This document shows positions 7,178 through 14,695 of a stretch of DNA of 20,425 nucleotides, one piece after another. Below the pieces are notes generated by a model. The model had not been told where the DNA came from and did not search any database. It saw nothing but the letters and a program-made list of their open reading frames with translations. Source of the DNA: MAG-121220-bin8 sp965655865 (lineage in GTDB: Bacteria > Bacteroidota > Bacteroidia > Flavobacteriales > Flavobacteriaceae); contig CBFHJJ010000023.1 of the NCBI GenBank assembly GCA_965655865.1, positions 1 through 20,425 on the forward strand. The letters run 5' to 3'. A program made the translations under genes and the position numbers. The first letter of the stretch is position 1. Every line of letters starts with the position of its first letter.

Positions 7178-8935
7178 TTAATTTAAATTAATAAAATATT
7201 TTTTTAGCAAATCTGAACTTAAATCTGAGTTTGTGCGTATCTCTAAAATCTTTGGTTTAGAGGACTTATTAAAAAACGTATGTAGATGCCATTTTAATCC
7301 AATTTCTGAATTTGCTTTTAAATAACAAAACCCGTGCATTTTAGCCAAGTGTTTTGTTGTTAGTTCGTGTCTTGTTTCAATAAACTCAGCAGATATTAAA
7401 TTGTTTTTATAACCAGGTAAAATTTTAAAAATACCACCCCCCTTATTATTTACCACTATAATTCTAAAATCTGGTTTTATATGAGAACTCCACAACCCGT
7501 TAGCGTCATAGAAAAAGCTTAAATCTCCTGTTATCAAAAGAGTAGGGATTATTGATTTAACAGAAGCTCCAACGGCTGTGGATGTACTTCCATCTATTCC
7601 GCTAGTTCCTCTATTGCAATTAACTTTAGAAAACTTATCAAAGTCAAATAATTGCATGTAACGAATAGTTGAACTGTTAGAAACTTGGATATTATAATTC
7701 AGTGGAATTTTAGATTCAAGTTGAGAAAAAACTTTTAGATCGCTAAACGGAGAGTTTTTAATATACTTTTTGTGAGCTAGTTCTCTTTTTTTTGAAAGAT
7801 CATTCCATAGTTTGTTATAATTATAGTTAAAGGCAAGTTTCTTTAGACATGTTTTAAAAAACAAGTCGGGATTAATTTTAAAATGTTCGACGCCTGAATA
7901 AAACGTGTCTTTAGCATCGTTATGCCCCAAATGAATATGAGCAGTTGGCCCGTATGCTCTTAGCATTGTTTTTATTTTTTTTGAGATGACCATCCCTCCA
8001 ATTGTAATTAGTAATTCTGGTTTTAATTTATTGAATAAATCAGAGCTGTTTTCAGAAAGTTCAATAGGCGCAATCAATTGATCTATTTTACCAAAAAAAG
8101 AGGCGTTATTTATGTTTGAGGTAGTTTCTTTTAGCACCGCTATATTTTCAAGGCTTGACAGCTCATCTACTACGTTTTGACTCAGGACTTCTTTATCGGC
8201 ACAACCCAAAAGAATCATTATTTTATTGTAGCCTTTTATAAGCGGGCTTTCAAAAACAGCAAGATCATTGTTTTTTACAGGATATTTAATTTTCCTTTTA
8301 ACCTCAATTGAAGGTTGGCTTAAAAAATCAGATAAAGGCTCTTCAAGCGGAACATTAAGATGAACTGGTTTTGAAAAATCTAAAGCTTTTGCAAATAAAT
8401 CAGTAATATTTTTTTCATTAGAGTTTTGAATGTTTTTTTGAAGCTTTAATAGCCCAGCTGTATTTAACGAATTAGGAATTAAGCTTTGAGTGTTGCTTTC
8501 TAAAACAGAATCAGTATTATGATTAACATCCTGAACCAAGTTTTTAAAATCAACAACATGATTTCCAAAAACATTTTTTTGTTGAATTGTTTGCCCGTCG
8601 CCAATATCTATTTTGTAGCCAGGTCTGTCAGCTGAAATAATAATTAAAGGGATGTCACTATAATAGGCTTCCGCGATCGCCGGATAATAGTTGAGAAGCG
8701 CAGACCCAGATGTACAGACCAAAACAACGGGTTTTTGAGTCTGTTGTGACATGCCTAAAGCAAAAAATCCAGCAGACCGCTCATCTACAACACTATAACA
8801 GTCAAACTTTTTATTGGATGCGAAACCAATAGCTAAAGGGGCATTCCTAGATCCTGGAGAAATAACAATATTAAAAAACTCAAGCATTTCACAATAAAGA
8901 ATAATCGTTTGAGCTGAATTAATTTTTGGATACAT
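7178..8935 (-). CDS. menD: SEPHCHC synthase (MenD), thiamine-diphosphate enzyme
   Basis: MenD adds the succinyl-semialdehyde unit from 2-oxoglutarate to isochorismate, the first committed step to menaquinone. The sequence has VISPGSRNAPL near residue 25, the ThDP-activating Glu in VVDERSAGF (E52) and the ThDP/metal motif from GDLSFFYDANG (about 470) to VVNNKGGGIF (about 498). The start is ambiguous. ATG codons at 8968, 8938 and 8935 are in frame; MYPKINSAQ (8935, 585 residues) matches where the family normally begins, while 8968 would leave only 6 nt after menF and add 11 residues. I use 8935 on homology grounds. It is flanked by menF and menB. Confidence 0.93.
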   Translation of the reverse strand: MYPKINSAQTIILYCEMLEFFNIVISPGSRNAPLAIGFASNKKFDCYSVVDERSAGFFALGMSQQTQKPVVLVCTSGSALLNYYPAIAEAYYSDIPLIIISADRPGYKIDIGDGQTIQQKNVFGNHVVDFKNLVQDVNHNTDSVLESNTQSLIPNSLNTAGLLKLQKNIQNSNEKNITDLFAKALDFSKPVHLNVPLEEPLSDFLSQPSIEVKRKIKYPVKNNDLAVFESPLIKGYNKIMILLGCADKEVLSQNVVDELSSLENIAVLKETTSNINNASFFGKIDQLIAPIELSENSSDLFNKLKPELLITIGGMVISKKIKTMLRAYGPTAHIHLGHNDAKDTFYSGVEHFKINPDLFFKTCLKKLAFNYNYNKLWNDLSKKRELAHKKYIKNSPFSDLKVFSQLESKIPLNYNIQVSNSSTIRYMQLFDFDKFSKVNCNRGTSGIDGSTSTAVGASVKSIIPTLLITGDLSFFYDANGLWSSHIKPDFRIIVVNNKGGGIFKILPGYKNNLISAEFIETRHELTTKHLAKMHGFCYLKANSEIGLKWHLHTFFNKSSKPKILEIRTNSDLSSDLLKKYFINLN

Positions 8936-8974
8936 CATTAGTATAACAAATTTAGAAAATGAATACAAAAATTA

Positions 8975-10033
8975 TTAAAAAATAGCATTTAACATTGTTT
9001 CAGATTTTTTTAAAATTTCTACCCATTCATTGTCTGGACTGCTGTCTTTTGTTATTCCAGACCCAACATAAAGAGATATTTTTTCATCTTTAATATTAAG
9101 ACATCTTAAGTTTACATATAAAGAAGAGTTTTTGCTTTTACATATTCCAAGGAAACCAGAATAAAAAGATCTTTTATGTGACTCATGTTTTGAAAGCAAT
9201 TTCAAAGCAGTTTTTCTTGGATAACCGGCTATTGCAGAAGACGGAAAAAGAGCATTAACAATTTTAACTATTGAGGCTTTTGTTATCCCTTTGAAGCTAG
9301 TTTTTAAGTGTTGTATTTTTCCCGCAGAAACTGTCTCAGTTTTTCCTGCTAAAAGAGAAGAGCACAAAGGACTAAGGTTTTCAATTATTTCATCTTGAAC
9401 TATTTTTTGTTCAGAATATTCCTTGTCTCCCCAACCTGAATTAATATTGAATTTTGTGCCTGCTAGAGCCATAGTTAAAATAGAGGTTTTTTCTTTTTTA
9501 AATAAAAGCTCTGGACTAGCACCCATCCAAACACCCTCTTTAGGGGTGTAAAAGAAATAGCAGAAAGCTTCATTATATAAATCCAGAATGTTTTTAAATA
9601 TTGAAATACAATTTGAATTAGGCTGCTCCAAAGTAATTTTTTTCGAAAACACAATTTTTGATAATTTCCCATCATCAATTTCTTTTATTAAATTTTTTAC
9701 AGAACGAGTATAGGTTTCCTTTTCTTCATTTTTGACAAAATCTTTTAAACGCAACAAATTATTGTTTTTTTCATTTAATTTTTTCTCAACAATAGTTTTG
9801 TAATTTAAACAAGGGCTTAACATACAGCCTAAGGTTTTTTCATCAAAAGGCATTATAAAGATTCCAGGCTCTTTTATTTCCGAGCGTTTTATGTCCGTTA
9901 CAGTCCCAGAACTAAGATTTACTTCTTTAGAGCTTGGAAGACGAGAACAAAAGAAGGGTTCTTTTTTTTTAAGAAGATTATTTATGATTTCAAAAAAACT
10001 GTTGTTAGAAACTTTTTCTGTATTGTTTTTCAT
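8975..10033 (-). CDS. menF: Isochorismate synthase (MenF-type chorismate-binding enzyme)
   Basis: It converts chorismate to isochorismate, opening the menaquinone branch. The 352-residue protein has the chorismate-binding fold: SKIVFSKK with K126 at the place of the proposed water-activating lysine, GASPELLF at 171-178, LAGTK near 190, VQDEIIENL at 212-220, QHLKTSFKG near 241, a diverged HESHKRSFYSGFLG at 283-296, and YVGSGIT near 322. Location beside menD favours MenF over EntC-like siderophore enzymes or anthranilate synthase. It starts in a TGATG one-base overlap with the menG stop. In many flavobacteria a hotdog thioesterase gene sits next to this gene; here menD follows directly. Confidence 0.9.
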   Translation of the reverse strand: MKNNTEKVSNNSFFEIINNLLKKKEPFFCSRLPSSKEVNLSSGTVTDIKRSEIKEPGIFIMPFDEKTLGCMLSPCLNYKTIVEKKLNEKNNNLLRLKDFVKNEEKETYTRSVKNLIKEIDDGKLSKIVFSKKITLEQPNSNCISIFKNILDLYNEAFCYFFYTPKEGVWMGASPELLFKKEKTSILTMALAGTKFNINSGWGDKEYSEQKIVQDEIIENLSPLCSSLLAGKTETVSAGKIQHLKTSFKGITKASIVKIVNALFPSSAIAGYPRKTALKLLSKHESHKRSFYSGFLGICKSKNSSLYVNLRCLNIKDEKISLYVGSGITKDSSPDNEWVEILKKSETMLNAIF

Positions 10034-10752
10034 CAGTTTTTTTTAGCAACATAAATTGACGAGGCGCCAAGCATAAGGGGCATTATTTGAACACTTTTAA
10101 AACCACAAGATTTTAAAATTAGACTAAAATTCTCTCCGCTCGGAAATTCTTCTGCGGATTTCTGTAAGTAATTATAAGCTTTTTTATCTTTTGAAAAAAG
10201 AGAACCAATTAAAGGAATAAAGGTTCGACTAAAAAGTAAGTAAAAGAATTTTACAAATTTATTTTGAGGAACAGACGTCTCAAGTATAATTAAAGTACCT
10301 CCTTCTCTTAAGACCCTAAAACTTTCCGAAAGACCTTTTTCAAGGTTTTGAAAATTTCTTACCCCAAAGCCAATTGATATAAGGTCAAAAGTGTTTTTAG
10401 AAAAACTCAAGTTTTCAGCATCTCCAGAAACCAAAGAAACTCTGTTTTCAAGACTCCTGTCAGTTACTTTTTGCCTGCCAACATTAAGCATTTTTTCAGA
10501 AATATCTAAACCTATTATTTTTGATCCTTTTATTTTTGAAAGCTCCAGCGCTATATCAGCTGTTCCTGTAGCAATATCCAAAATATCAATTGGATTTAGA
10601 GGGAAGGCAATCTTGTAAATTTTTTTTCTCCATTTAACATCATTTCCAGCTGAAATTAACCTATTTAACTTGTCGTATTCAAATGAAATTGAATCAAACA
10701 TTTTTTCAACTTGCTTTTTTTTAGAGGAGTTTTGATTTTGATATGGTTTCAT
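10033..10752 (-). CDS. menG: Demethylmenaquinone methyltransferase (MenG/UbiE)
   Basis: This SAM-dependent enzyme makes the last step, methylation of demethylmenaquinone to menaquinone. The 239-residue protein has the UbiE signature FDSISFEYDKLNRLISAGND followed by WR, the SAM-binding glycine loop DIATGTADIALEL near residue 59, GLDISEKML near 80, and the second family signature GFGVRNF near 128. It is the first men gene in transcription order, 25 nt after the repeat-protein gene, and its TGA stop overlaps the menF ATG. Because Bacteroidota use menaquinone, methylation of DMK is the expected activity; the ubiquinone reaction is not expected here. Confidence 0.94.
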   Translation of the reverse strand: MKPYQNQNSSKKKQVEKMFDSISFEYDKLNRLISAGNDVKWRKKIYKIAFPLNPIDILDIATGTADIALELSKIKGSKIIGLDISEKMLNVGRQKVTDRSLENRVSLVSGDAENLSFSKNTFDLISIGFGVRNFQNLEKGLSESFRVLREGGTLIILETSVPQNKFVKFFYLLFSRTFIPLIGSLFSKDKKAYNYLQKSAEEFPSGENFSLILKSCGFKSVQIMPLMLGASSIYVAKKN

Positions 10753-10777
10753 TTTTAAGGTATTCTTTCAAAAAAAA

Positions 10778-11113
10778 TTAATATAAGAGGAATTTTTTCT
10801 CAGAACTTTTCCATTTTGCTTGGTATTTATAATCAACAAAAAAGACTTTTAAGTCAGCTTCGTATTCATTTTCACAGAAATAAATTTTTTTATCAGAATC
10901 ATAAGGAACGCTAGAAAAATACCATAAACCAGTATTTTTCTTAGCTTCATATGCTCGAGAAACTTTATATACTTTTAAATCAGCCTGATATTCATTTTCA
11001 ACAACAAAGACTTTAAAATCAGCTTTATATGATTGGCTAGTAGAATAAATTTTTTGCGCAGTAATTGAGCCAAAACTGATCAGAAAAAAAAGACAAAAAA
11101 GATTTGTTTTCAT
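10778..11113 (-). CDS. Small exported protein with 13-residue Y-x-A-D repeats (DUF6150-like)
   Basis: This 111-residue protein begins with a signal peptide (MKTNLFCLFFLISFGSITAQ). The mature part is a short tandem repeat with tyrosines spaced 13 residues apart: YKADFKVFVVENE (29-41), YQADLKVYKVSRA (42-54), YDSDKKIYFCENE (71-83), YEADLKVFFVDYK (84-96), with partial units at 55 and 97. The insert NTGLWYFSS at 60-68 separates two repeat pairs. The arrangement and the C-terminal region resemble my memory of DUF6150 proteins of Bacteroidota, a family without known function; this match is recalled, not searched. The regular alternation suggests beta strands, perhaps a small propeller or solenoid. 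The ATG at 11113 is used because the codon six bases upstream is a TTG. It stands 36 nt after the oxidoreductase gene and 25 nt before menG. Confidence 0.75.
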   Translation of the reverse strand: MKTNLFCLFFLISFGSITAQKIYSTSQSYKADFKVFVVENEYQADLKVYKVSRAYEAKKNTGLWYFSSVPYDSDKKIYFCENEYEADLKVFFVDYKYQAKWKSSEKKFLLY

Positions 11114-11149
11114 TATCAAAATATTGTCAAAAACAGTGCCAGTTTAACG

Positions 11150-12601
11150 TTATATTTTCCAGCCGTTTCTATATTTTCTAGTTACAAATTGATTTGCATC
11201 TTCAATATTTGTAATTTTCATATTATCTCCGTCCCACAACAACTTTTTTCTTGCATAATAATCAAAACCTCCCTTAGAATTTTCTTTTCTAAGCATGTAG
11301 CTTCTAATTGCAAGATTACCCATTAAAACCGTTTCGGTCATTGGACCGGCGTAATCAAATGACGAGGTTAAATTAAGATGTTCTTCACTGTTAAAGCCGG
11401 CTTTACAAGCATCTACCCACTTTCTTTGGTGTCCATATTCAGGCTCAGGCATGTCTTCCTTTTCTGGCCCAAATTCTGTCTGACCATCATAAAGATAAAG
11501 CTTGGGGGTTAGTGGAGAACTATCATTTATATTAGTAGAAATAATGCCTTTTTCTCCAATCATTAGTACTCCGTTTTGACTGTCTGGCCCTCCAATATCA
11601 CTATCAGCAGGTATAATGTCTGGGTGTGGGGGTCTAATCCCGCCATCTGTCCAGGTTAACTGTATTGGGCTTTTACTTTTTTCAGTTGAATCGAAATTTA
11701 AAGTAATTAAAGAAGATGGAGGACAGCCTTCTGGATAATAATCTGGATTCCACATTTTAGTAAAAACACTTCCAACACTACACTCAGCACTTTTGGGATA
11801 TTTTAACCCTAATGTTCTAAAAGGAATGTCTATTAGGTGACAGCCCACATCACCTAGCGCTCCTGTACCGTATTCCCACCACCCTCTCCAATTGAAAGGA
11901 TGTAGGTTTGGAGTGTAAGGTTTTTGGCTTGCAGGCCCCAACCACAAGTTCCAATCTAGTGAATCAGGTTTTAAGCTAGGGTCAGGAGTTTGCATTTTTA
12001 CTCCTTGCGGCCAAACAGGTCTATTTGTCCAAACCTTAACCTCGGAGATTTTCCCGACTTTTCCTGAATCAACCCAGTTTTGAACCATTTTTAACAAAGG
12101 GTTTGACCCGCCTTGGTTTCCCATCTGAGTAACAACTTTTTGTTTTCTAGCAAGCTCAGTTAGTATTCTGGCTTCGCGAATATTATGGGTTATAGGTTTT
12201 TGAACGTACACATGTTTATTTCTTTCCATTGCATAAACTGCAGCGGGACCGTGAACATGGTCTGGAGTTGAAATTGTTACGGCATCAATATCTTTTTCAT
12301 TATCGAGCATTTCTCTAAAATCTGCATATAGTTTAGCTTTCGGAAACCTTTTAACAGACCTAGAGGCGCTTCCAGAAAAGTCAACATCACATAGCGCCGC
12401 TACTCTTTCTCTTCCGTTTACAGAAGCGTTGGCGATATCACTTATACCTTTTCCCCCAGAACCTATTGCAGCTAAATTTAGTTGATCACTAGGAGATGTG
12501 TAGCCAACACCTCCCATTACATTTCTTGGAACGATAAAAAAACCAGCACCAACTGCAGAGGTCTTTTTTATGAAGTTTCTTCTTGATTTTTTTGAATTCA
12601 T
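11150..12601 (-). CDS. Gfo/Idh/MocA-family oxidoreductase with Tat leader
   Basis: This 483-residue protein begins with MNSKKSRRNFIKKTSAVGAGFF, a twin-arginine leader almost identical to that of the propeller protein at 1610-2650. A Rossmann domain follows: the nucleotide-binding glycine loop is AAIGSGGKG (44-52), STPDHVHG is at 111-118, and VQKP at 133-136 is the family E-K-P motif with Gln in place of Glu and the catalytic Lys (K135) retained. The C-terminal half has WRGWWEYGTGALGDVGCHLID, typical of the large exported Gfo/Idh/MocA proteins common in Bacteroidota and Planctomycetota. These are NAD(P)-dependent sugar or inositol dehydrogenase-like proteins; the substrate here is unknown. The export of a nucleotide enzyme fits Tat (folded, cofactor loaded). 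It stands 74 nt after the M28 peptidase gene, with a candidate promoter between them. Confidence 0.9.
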   Translation of the reverse strand: MNSKKSRRNFIKKTSAVGAGFFIVPRNVMGGVGYTSPSDQLNLAAIGSGGKGISDIANASVNGRERVAALCDVDFSGSASRSVKRFPKAKLYADFREMLDNEKDIDAVTISTPDHVHGPAAVYAMERNKHVYVQKPITHNIREARILTELARKQKVVTQMGNQGGSNPLLKMVQNWVDSGKVGKISEVKVWTNRPVWPQGVKMQTPDPSLKPDSLDWNLWLGPASQKPYTPNLHPFNWRGWWEYGTGALGDVGCHLIDIPFRTLGLKYPKSAECSVGSVFTKMWNPDYYPEGCPPSSLITLNFDSTEKSKSPIQLTWTDGGIRPPHPDIIPADSDIGGPDSQNGVLMIGEKGIISTNINDSSPLTPKLYLYDGQTEFGPEKEDMPEPEYGHQRKWVDACKAGFNSEEHLNLTSSFDYAGPMTETVLMGNLAIRSYMLRKENSKGGFDYYARKKLLWDGDNMKITNIEDANQFVTRKYRNGWKI

Positions 12602-12648
12602 TTAACGCAAAATTTGTTATTACCACAAGATAAAAGATTGTGTTAAAG

Positions 12649-12668
12649 AATCAAAGATAATTTTGATT
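12649..12668 (-). promoter_or_regulatory. Palindrome with -7-like box between the peptidase and oxidoreductase genes
   Basis: The 74-nt gap holds a perfect 7-bp inverted repeat (AATCAAA, 6-nt spacer, TTTGATT). On the minus strand it contains TATCTTTG (12652-12659), an exact fit to the Bacteroidota -7 consensus TAnnTTTG, about 50 nt upstream of the oxidoreductase ATG. A TTG lies upstream, but with a 25-nt spacer, longer than the usual 17-23. It could therefore be a weak internal promoter, an operator, or a poor terminator after the peptidase gene. Evidence is motif matching only in an AT-rich gap. Confidence 0.3.
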
Positions 12669-12675
12669 GAAAAAA

Positions 12676-13614
12676 TTATAAAATCAATCTTGTTGGCGTG
12701 TCTTCACCAGAAATAATAGATCTAATTCCTGTAGCTATTGCTTTTATTGTTTCTGTAATAGTTTTGACATCTAAGGTTTCTACCTCATCGCTCACCTTAT
12801 GGTAATCGAGATCTTTGTCCATTGGGCTGGTTGAAAAAGTGTGTGCAGGCACTCCTAGTCTAGCCAAAGAAGCGTTATCTGATCTAAAAAACAATCTATA
12901 GTTTTCGTATGGATCAGGAAAAAGCTTGTACTTTGATGAAGAAAGATTTTTTTGAATAATTTTACCAAAATCTGATCTATTGAACCCTGTAAGCCAAGCT
13001 GTTTTAGGTCCGAACGGAGACTCTTTACCAATCATTTCTATATTAACTCCAGCTGTTATTGTCTCTGCAGAAATTGTTTTTCCAAAGTGGTTGGAGCCAA
13101 CAAGCCCCATTTCTTCTGCGGTAAAAGCAATAAAAAGAATGCTTCTTTTATTTATTTTAGTTTTTTTGAAATAGTCTGCTAACATAATCATTGCGCTTAC
13201 ACCAGTTGCATTATCGTTGGCTCCATTAAAAATTAAATCTCCTTCCCCATTATTTTTTTGACCCAGATGATCATAGTGAGCAGAAACAACAATGAACTCG
13301 TGTTTTAGTGTCGTTCCTTCAAGTAATCCGATGATATTGAACAATGTTAGTTCTTCTTTTTTTTCTGAACGCCTATTAATATGCTTAAAAGTTTGTCTAA
13401 AATTAGAGCTGTTAAAAGGTTTTAGCCCAATTTTAGAAAATTGCTGTTCTATATATTTTGCAGCTTTTTCTATTCCAGGACCTCCAGCTTTTCTACCCTG
13501 CATTGAATCATGGGCAAGAGTGTAAAGGTGTTTTTTAACGGAAATTTCATTGATTGTTTGGGAATTTAAAAAAGAACAAACAAAAAAAAAGAATATAAAA
13601 TTTAGATTTTTCAT
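12676..13614 (-). CDS. Exported M28-family zinc metallopeptidase
   Basis: The 312-residue protein has a very hydrophobic signal peptide (MKNLNFIFFFFVCSFLNSQ) and a complete M28 domain. Visible ligands are H113 in SAHYDHLG, D134 in NGANDNATG, the catalytic base and ligand pair E167-E168 in FTAEEMG, and H272 in DYHKVSDE. The fourth metal-ligand site is NIEMIG (E193), with Glu where classical M28 aminopeptidases have Asp. It probably acts as an aminopeptidase or carboxypeptidase in the periplasm or outside; specificity cannot be read. Its ATG overlaps the stop of the lipoprotein gene by 4 nt (ATGA), so it is third in a translationally coupled trio. A run of nine A (13582-13590) lies in the signal-peptide coding region. 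Confidence 0.9.
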   Translation of the reverse strand: MKNLNFIFFFFVCSFLNSQTINEISVKKHLYTLAHDSMQGRKAGGPGIEKAAKYIEQQFSKIGLKPFNSSNFRQTFKHINRRSEKKEELTLFNIIGLLEGTTLKHEFIVVSAHYDHLGQKNNGEGDLIFNGANDNATGVSAMIMLADYFKKTKINKRSILFIAFTAEEMGLVGSNHFGKTISAETITAGVNIEMIGKESPFGPKTAWLTGFNRSDFGKIIQKNLSSSKYKLFPDPYENYRLFFRSDNASLARLGVPAHTFSTSPMDKDLDYHKVSDEVETLDVKTITETIKAIATGIRSIISGEDTPTRLIL

Positions 13615-13937
13615 TTTTTAAAATACGTTATTTCAACAGGTTCGTTTATTCTTTTAATTTTTATTGAATTTTTAGATTTATTTATAGAAACTCTTGCATC
13701 ATAAAACATGACACTTCCTGACGAAACGGTGATTAATGGCTTGTCATAATGCCTCGAGGACAAAACAAAATTAACCGTGTCATTTACTGTAATTATCATT
13801 TTATCGGTATCAACAGAAATATTCTCATATTTAGATTCCCAATCCCCTTCAATTTCGCTTATGTTTTTAATTTCAGAGAAGTTCTCTTGGCAAGAAATAA
13901 TAGAAAATAATACAAAAAACATTAATAATTTTTTCAT
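13611..13937 (-). CDS. Small predicted lipoprotein of unknown function
   Basis: This 108-residue protein has the leader MKKLLMFFVLFSIISC; the lipobox IISC predicts cleavage before Cys16 and lipid anchoring. The mature part (EGDWESKYENISVDTDKM, then alternating hydrophobic stretches such as VNFVLSSRHY) looks like a small beta-rich domain. I do not recognise the family. It is coupled on both sides by ATGA overlaps: its start lies on the stop of the 52-residue gene, and its stop on the start of the M28 peptidase. This suggests a joint function with the peptidase, for example as accessory or anchor; that is inference. Confidence 0.75.
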   Translation of the reverse strand: MKKLLMFFVLFSIISCQENFSEIKNISEIEGDWESKYENISVDTDKMIITVNDTVNFVLSSRHYDKPLITVSSGSVMFYDARVSINKSKNSIKIKRINEPVEITYFKK

Positions 13938-14092
13938 TTAGAAAATTCTTTAATAGCTTTTAAAATTCCAGCACATGCGTCATAATCTTCTTTTTTTTCT
14001 AGCCTGTAAAGTTGTTGATAAAGCTCATTAACAGTAGATCCGTTTTTAAGCTTTACAGAGGCATTTTTATAATGTTCTTCGATTGTACTCAT
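13934..14092 (-). CDS. Short protein of 52 residues, unknown function
   Basis: The frame runs from ATG at 14092 to TGA at 13934-13936. The product starts MSTIEEHYKNASVKLKNGS and continues TVNELYQQLYRLEKKEDY before a C-terminal part with DACAGILKAIKEFSK. It is soluble, helical in appearance, and has no signal peptide. Its stop overlaps the start of the downstream lipoprotein gene as ATGA, the same arrangement as at the next junction. Together with an ordinary codon pattern, this is the main argument that it is a real gene. It resembles no family I can name; the sequence gives no catalytic motif. Confidence 0.7.
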   Translation of the reverse strand: MSTIEEHYKNASVKLKNGSTVNELYQQLYRLEKKEDYDACAGILKAIKEFSK

Positions 14093-14218
14093 TGTAACAT
14101 TAGGAACAAATAATATACCAAAAATTATTTTTATGTCAAAAAGACAATTTCAAAATATAAGAGGCCTAAAACCATGAGTTTATGATCCAATTAAAGAGAT
14201 AGAACGTGTTTTTTATTA
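14093..14218. other. Intergenic gap between the 52-residue gene and DUF4920 gene
   Basis: This 126-nt gap separates two minus-strand genes. It is AT-rich and holds a short hairpin (TGTC/GACA around five A, near 14133-14146) and the copy A of an imperfect repeat also found upstream of the DUF4920 gene (see repeat entries). No clear TAnnTTTG promoter box with a well spaced -33 element was found on the minus strand, although the 52-residue gene trio probably needs a promoter here. No strong terminator was seen after the DUF4920 stop. Confidence 0.4.
14165..14218 (+). repeat. Imperfect direct repeat, copy A, downstream of DUF4920 gene
   Basis: Copy A has CCTAAAA (14165-14171) and TAAAACCA (14167-14174), then TAGAACG-TG-TTTTTTATTA (14200-14218) next to the DUF4920 stop codon. 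The same blocks, without the TG and with a shorter interval, are found upstream of the gene at 14696-14743. The T-run part is low complexity, so the common origin is uncertain. Confidence 0.35.
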
Positions 14219-14662
14219 TCAATTAATTATAACTCCATTTGCAATGAACGAGAGTTTAAATTCAGGCTTTATTATTTGTTCAATTTCAGACTTAGATTTT
14301 CCAGCATCTTCCGCATAATGCCTTAGCATTTTAACACTAATTGTGTCTTGTTTTACAAACCCCTCTAGTACCGTTTTTTTATTTTCAAGCCCTGTTTTAG
14401 GAACAAAAAACCCATAATCCTTGAACGTTACTTGAATGGTGTCAGTTTCAACTTGAACCTGCATCCAACATCCTTTTTTTGGACAAGAGGATAAAATAGT
14501 GCCATTTACCTTAGCAAGAGATTTTTCTTTGGCGTGGTTAATTAACCCCTTCAAGGTTGTAGTGTTTTGGGAACTAATTTTTTCTCCATAATGTTTTAAA
14601 TCTCCGCTTTGTGCAAGAGAAAATAATGGAACAAAAAACAGTAATAAGACAATTTTTTTCAT
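14219..14662 (-). CDS. Exported DUF4920-family protein
   Basis: The product has 147 residues, with a signal peptide (MKKIVLLLFFVPLFSLAQ) and a compact domain. AKVNGTILSSCPKKGCWMQV is the family hallmark, with C60 and C65 followed by a Trp; VTFKDYGFFVPK and a KMLRHYAEDAGKS segment follow. DUF4920 proteins are found mainly in Bacteroidota, are predicted periplasmic beta-barrel (OB-like) proteins, and have no established function; the Cys pair could form a disulfide or bind a metal or cofactor. It is the first gene of the minus-strand block, divergent from the large diheme protein gene, from which it is separated by 131 nt. The two may share regulatory sequence. Confidence 0.83.
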   Translation of the reverse strand: MKKIVLLLFFVPLFSLAQSGDLKHYGEKISSQNTTTLKGLINHAKEKSLAKVNGTILSSCPKKGCWMQVQVETDTIQVTFKDYGFFVPKTGLENKKTVLEGFVKQDTISVKMLRHYAEDAGKSKSEIEQIIKPEFKLSFIANGVIIN

Positions 14663-14695
14663 TTTTTAAAGATATGAAAAAAGTATTCTTTACAA

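Noticed and set aside
13582..13590. A9 tract in the M28 signal-peptide region (and T9 at 9962-9970 in menF) as phase-variation switches.
   Set aside because: Runs of this length are expected at this base composition, and menF is not a plausible phase-variable gene; there is no evidence for slippage.
14669..14692. TTG-18-TATCTTTA on the minus strand upstream of the DUF4920 gene as a promoter.
   Set aside because: The spacing is right, but the last base of the box does not match and the transcript would begin almost at the ATG; too weak to annotate.
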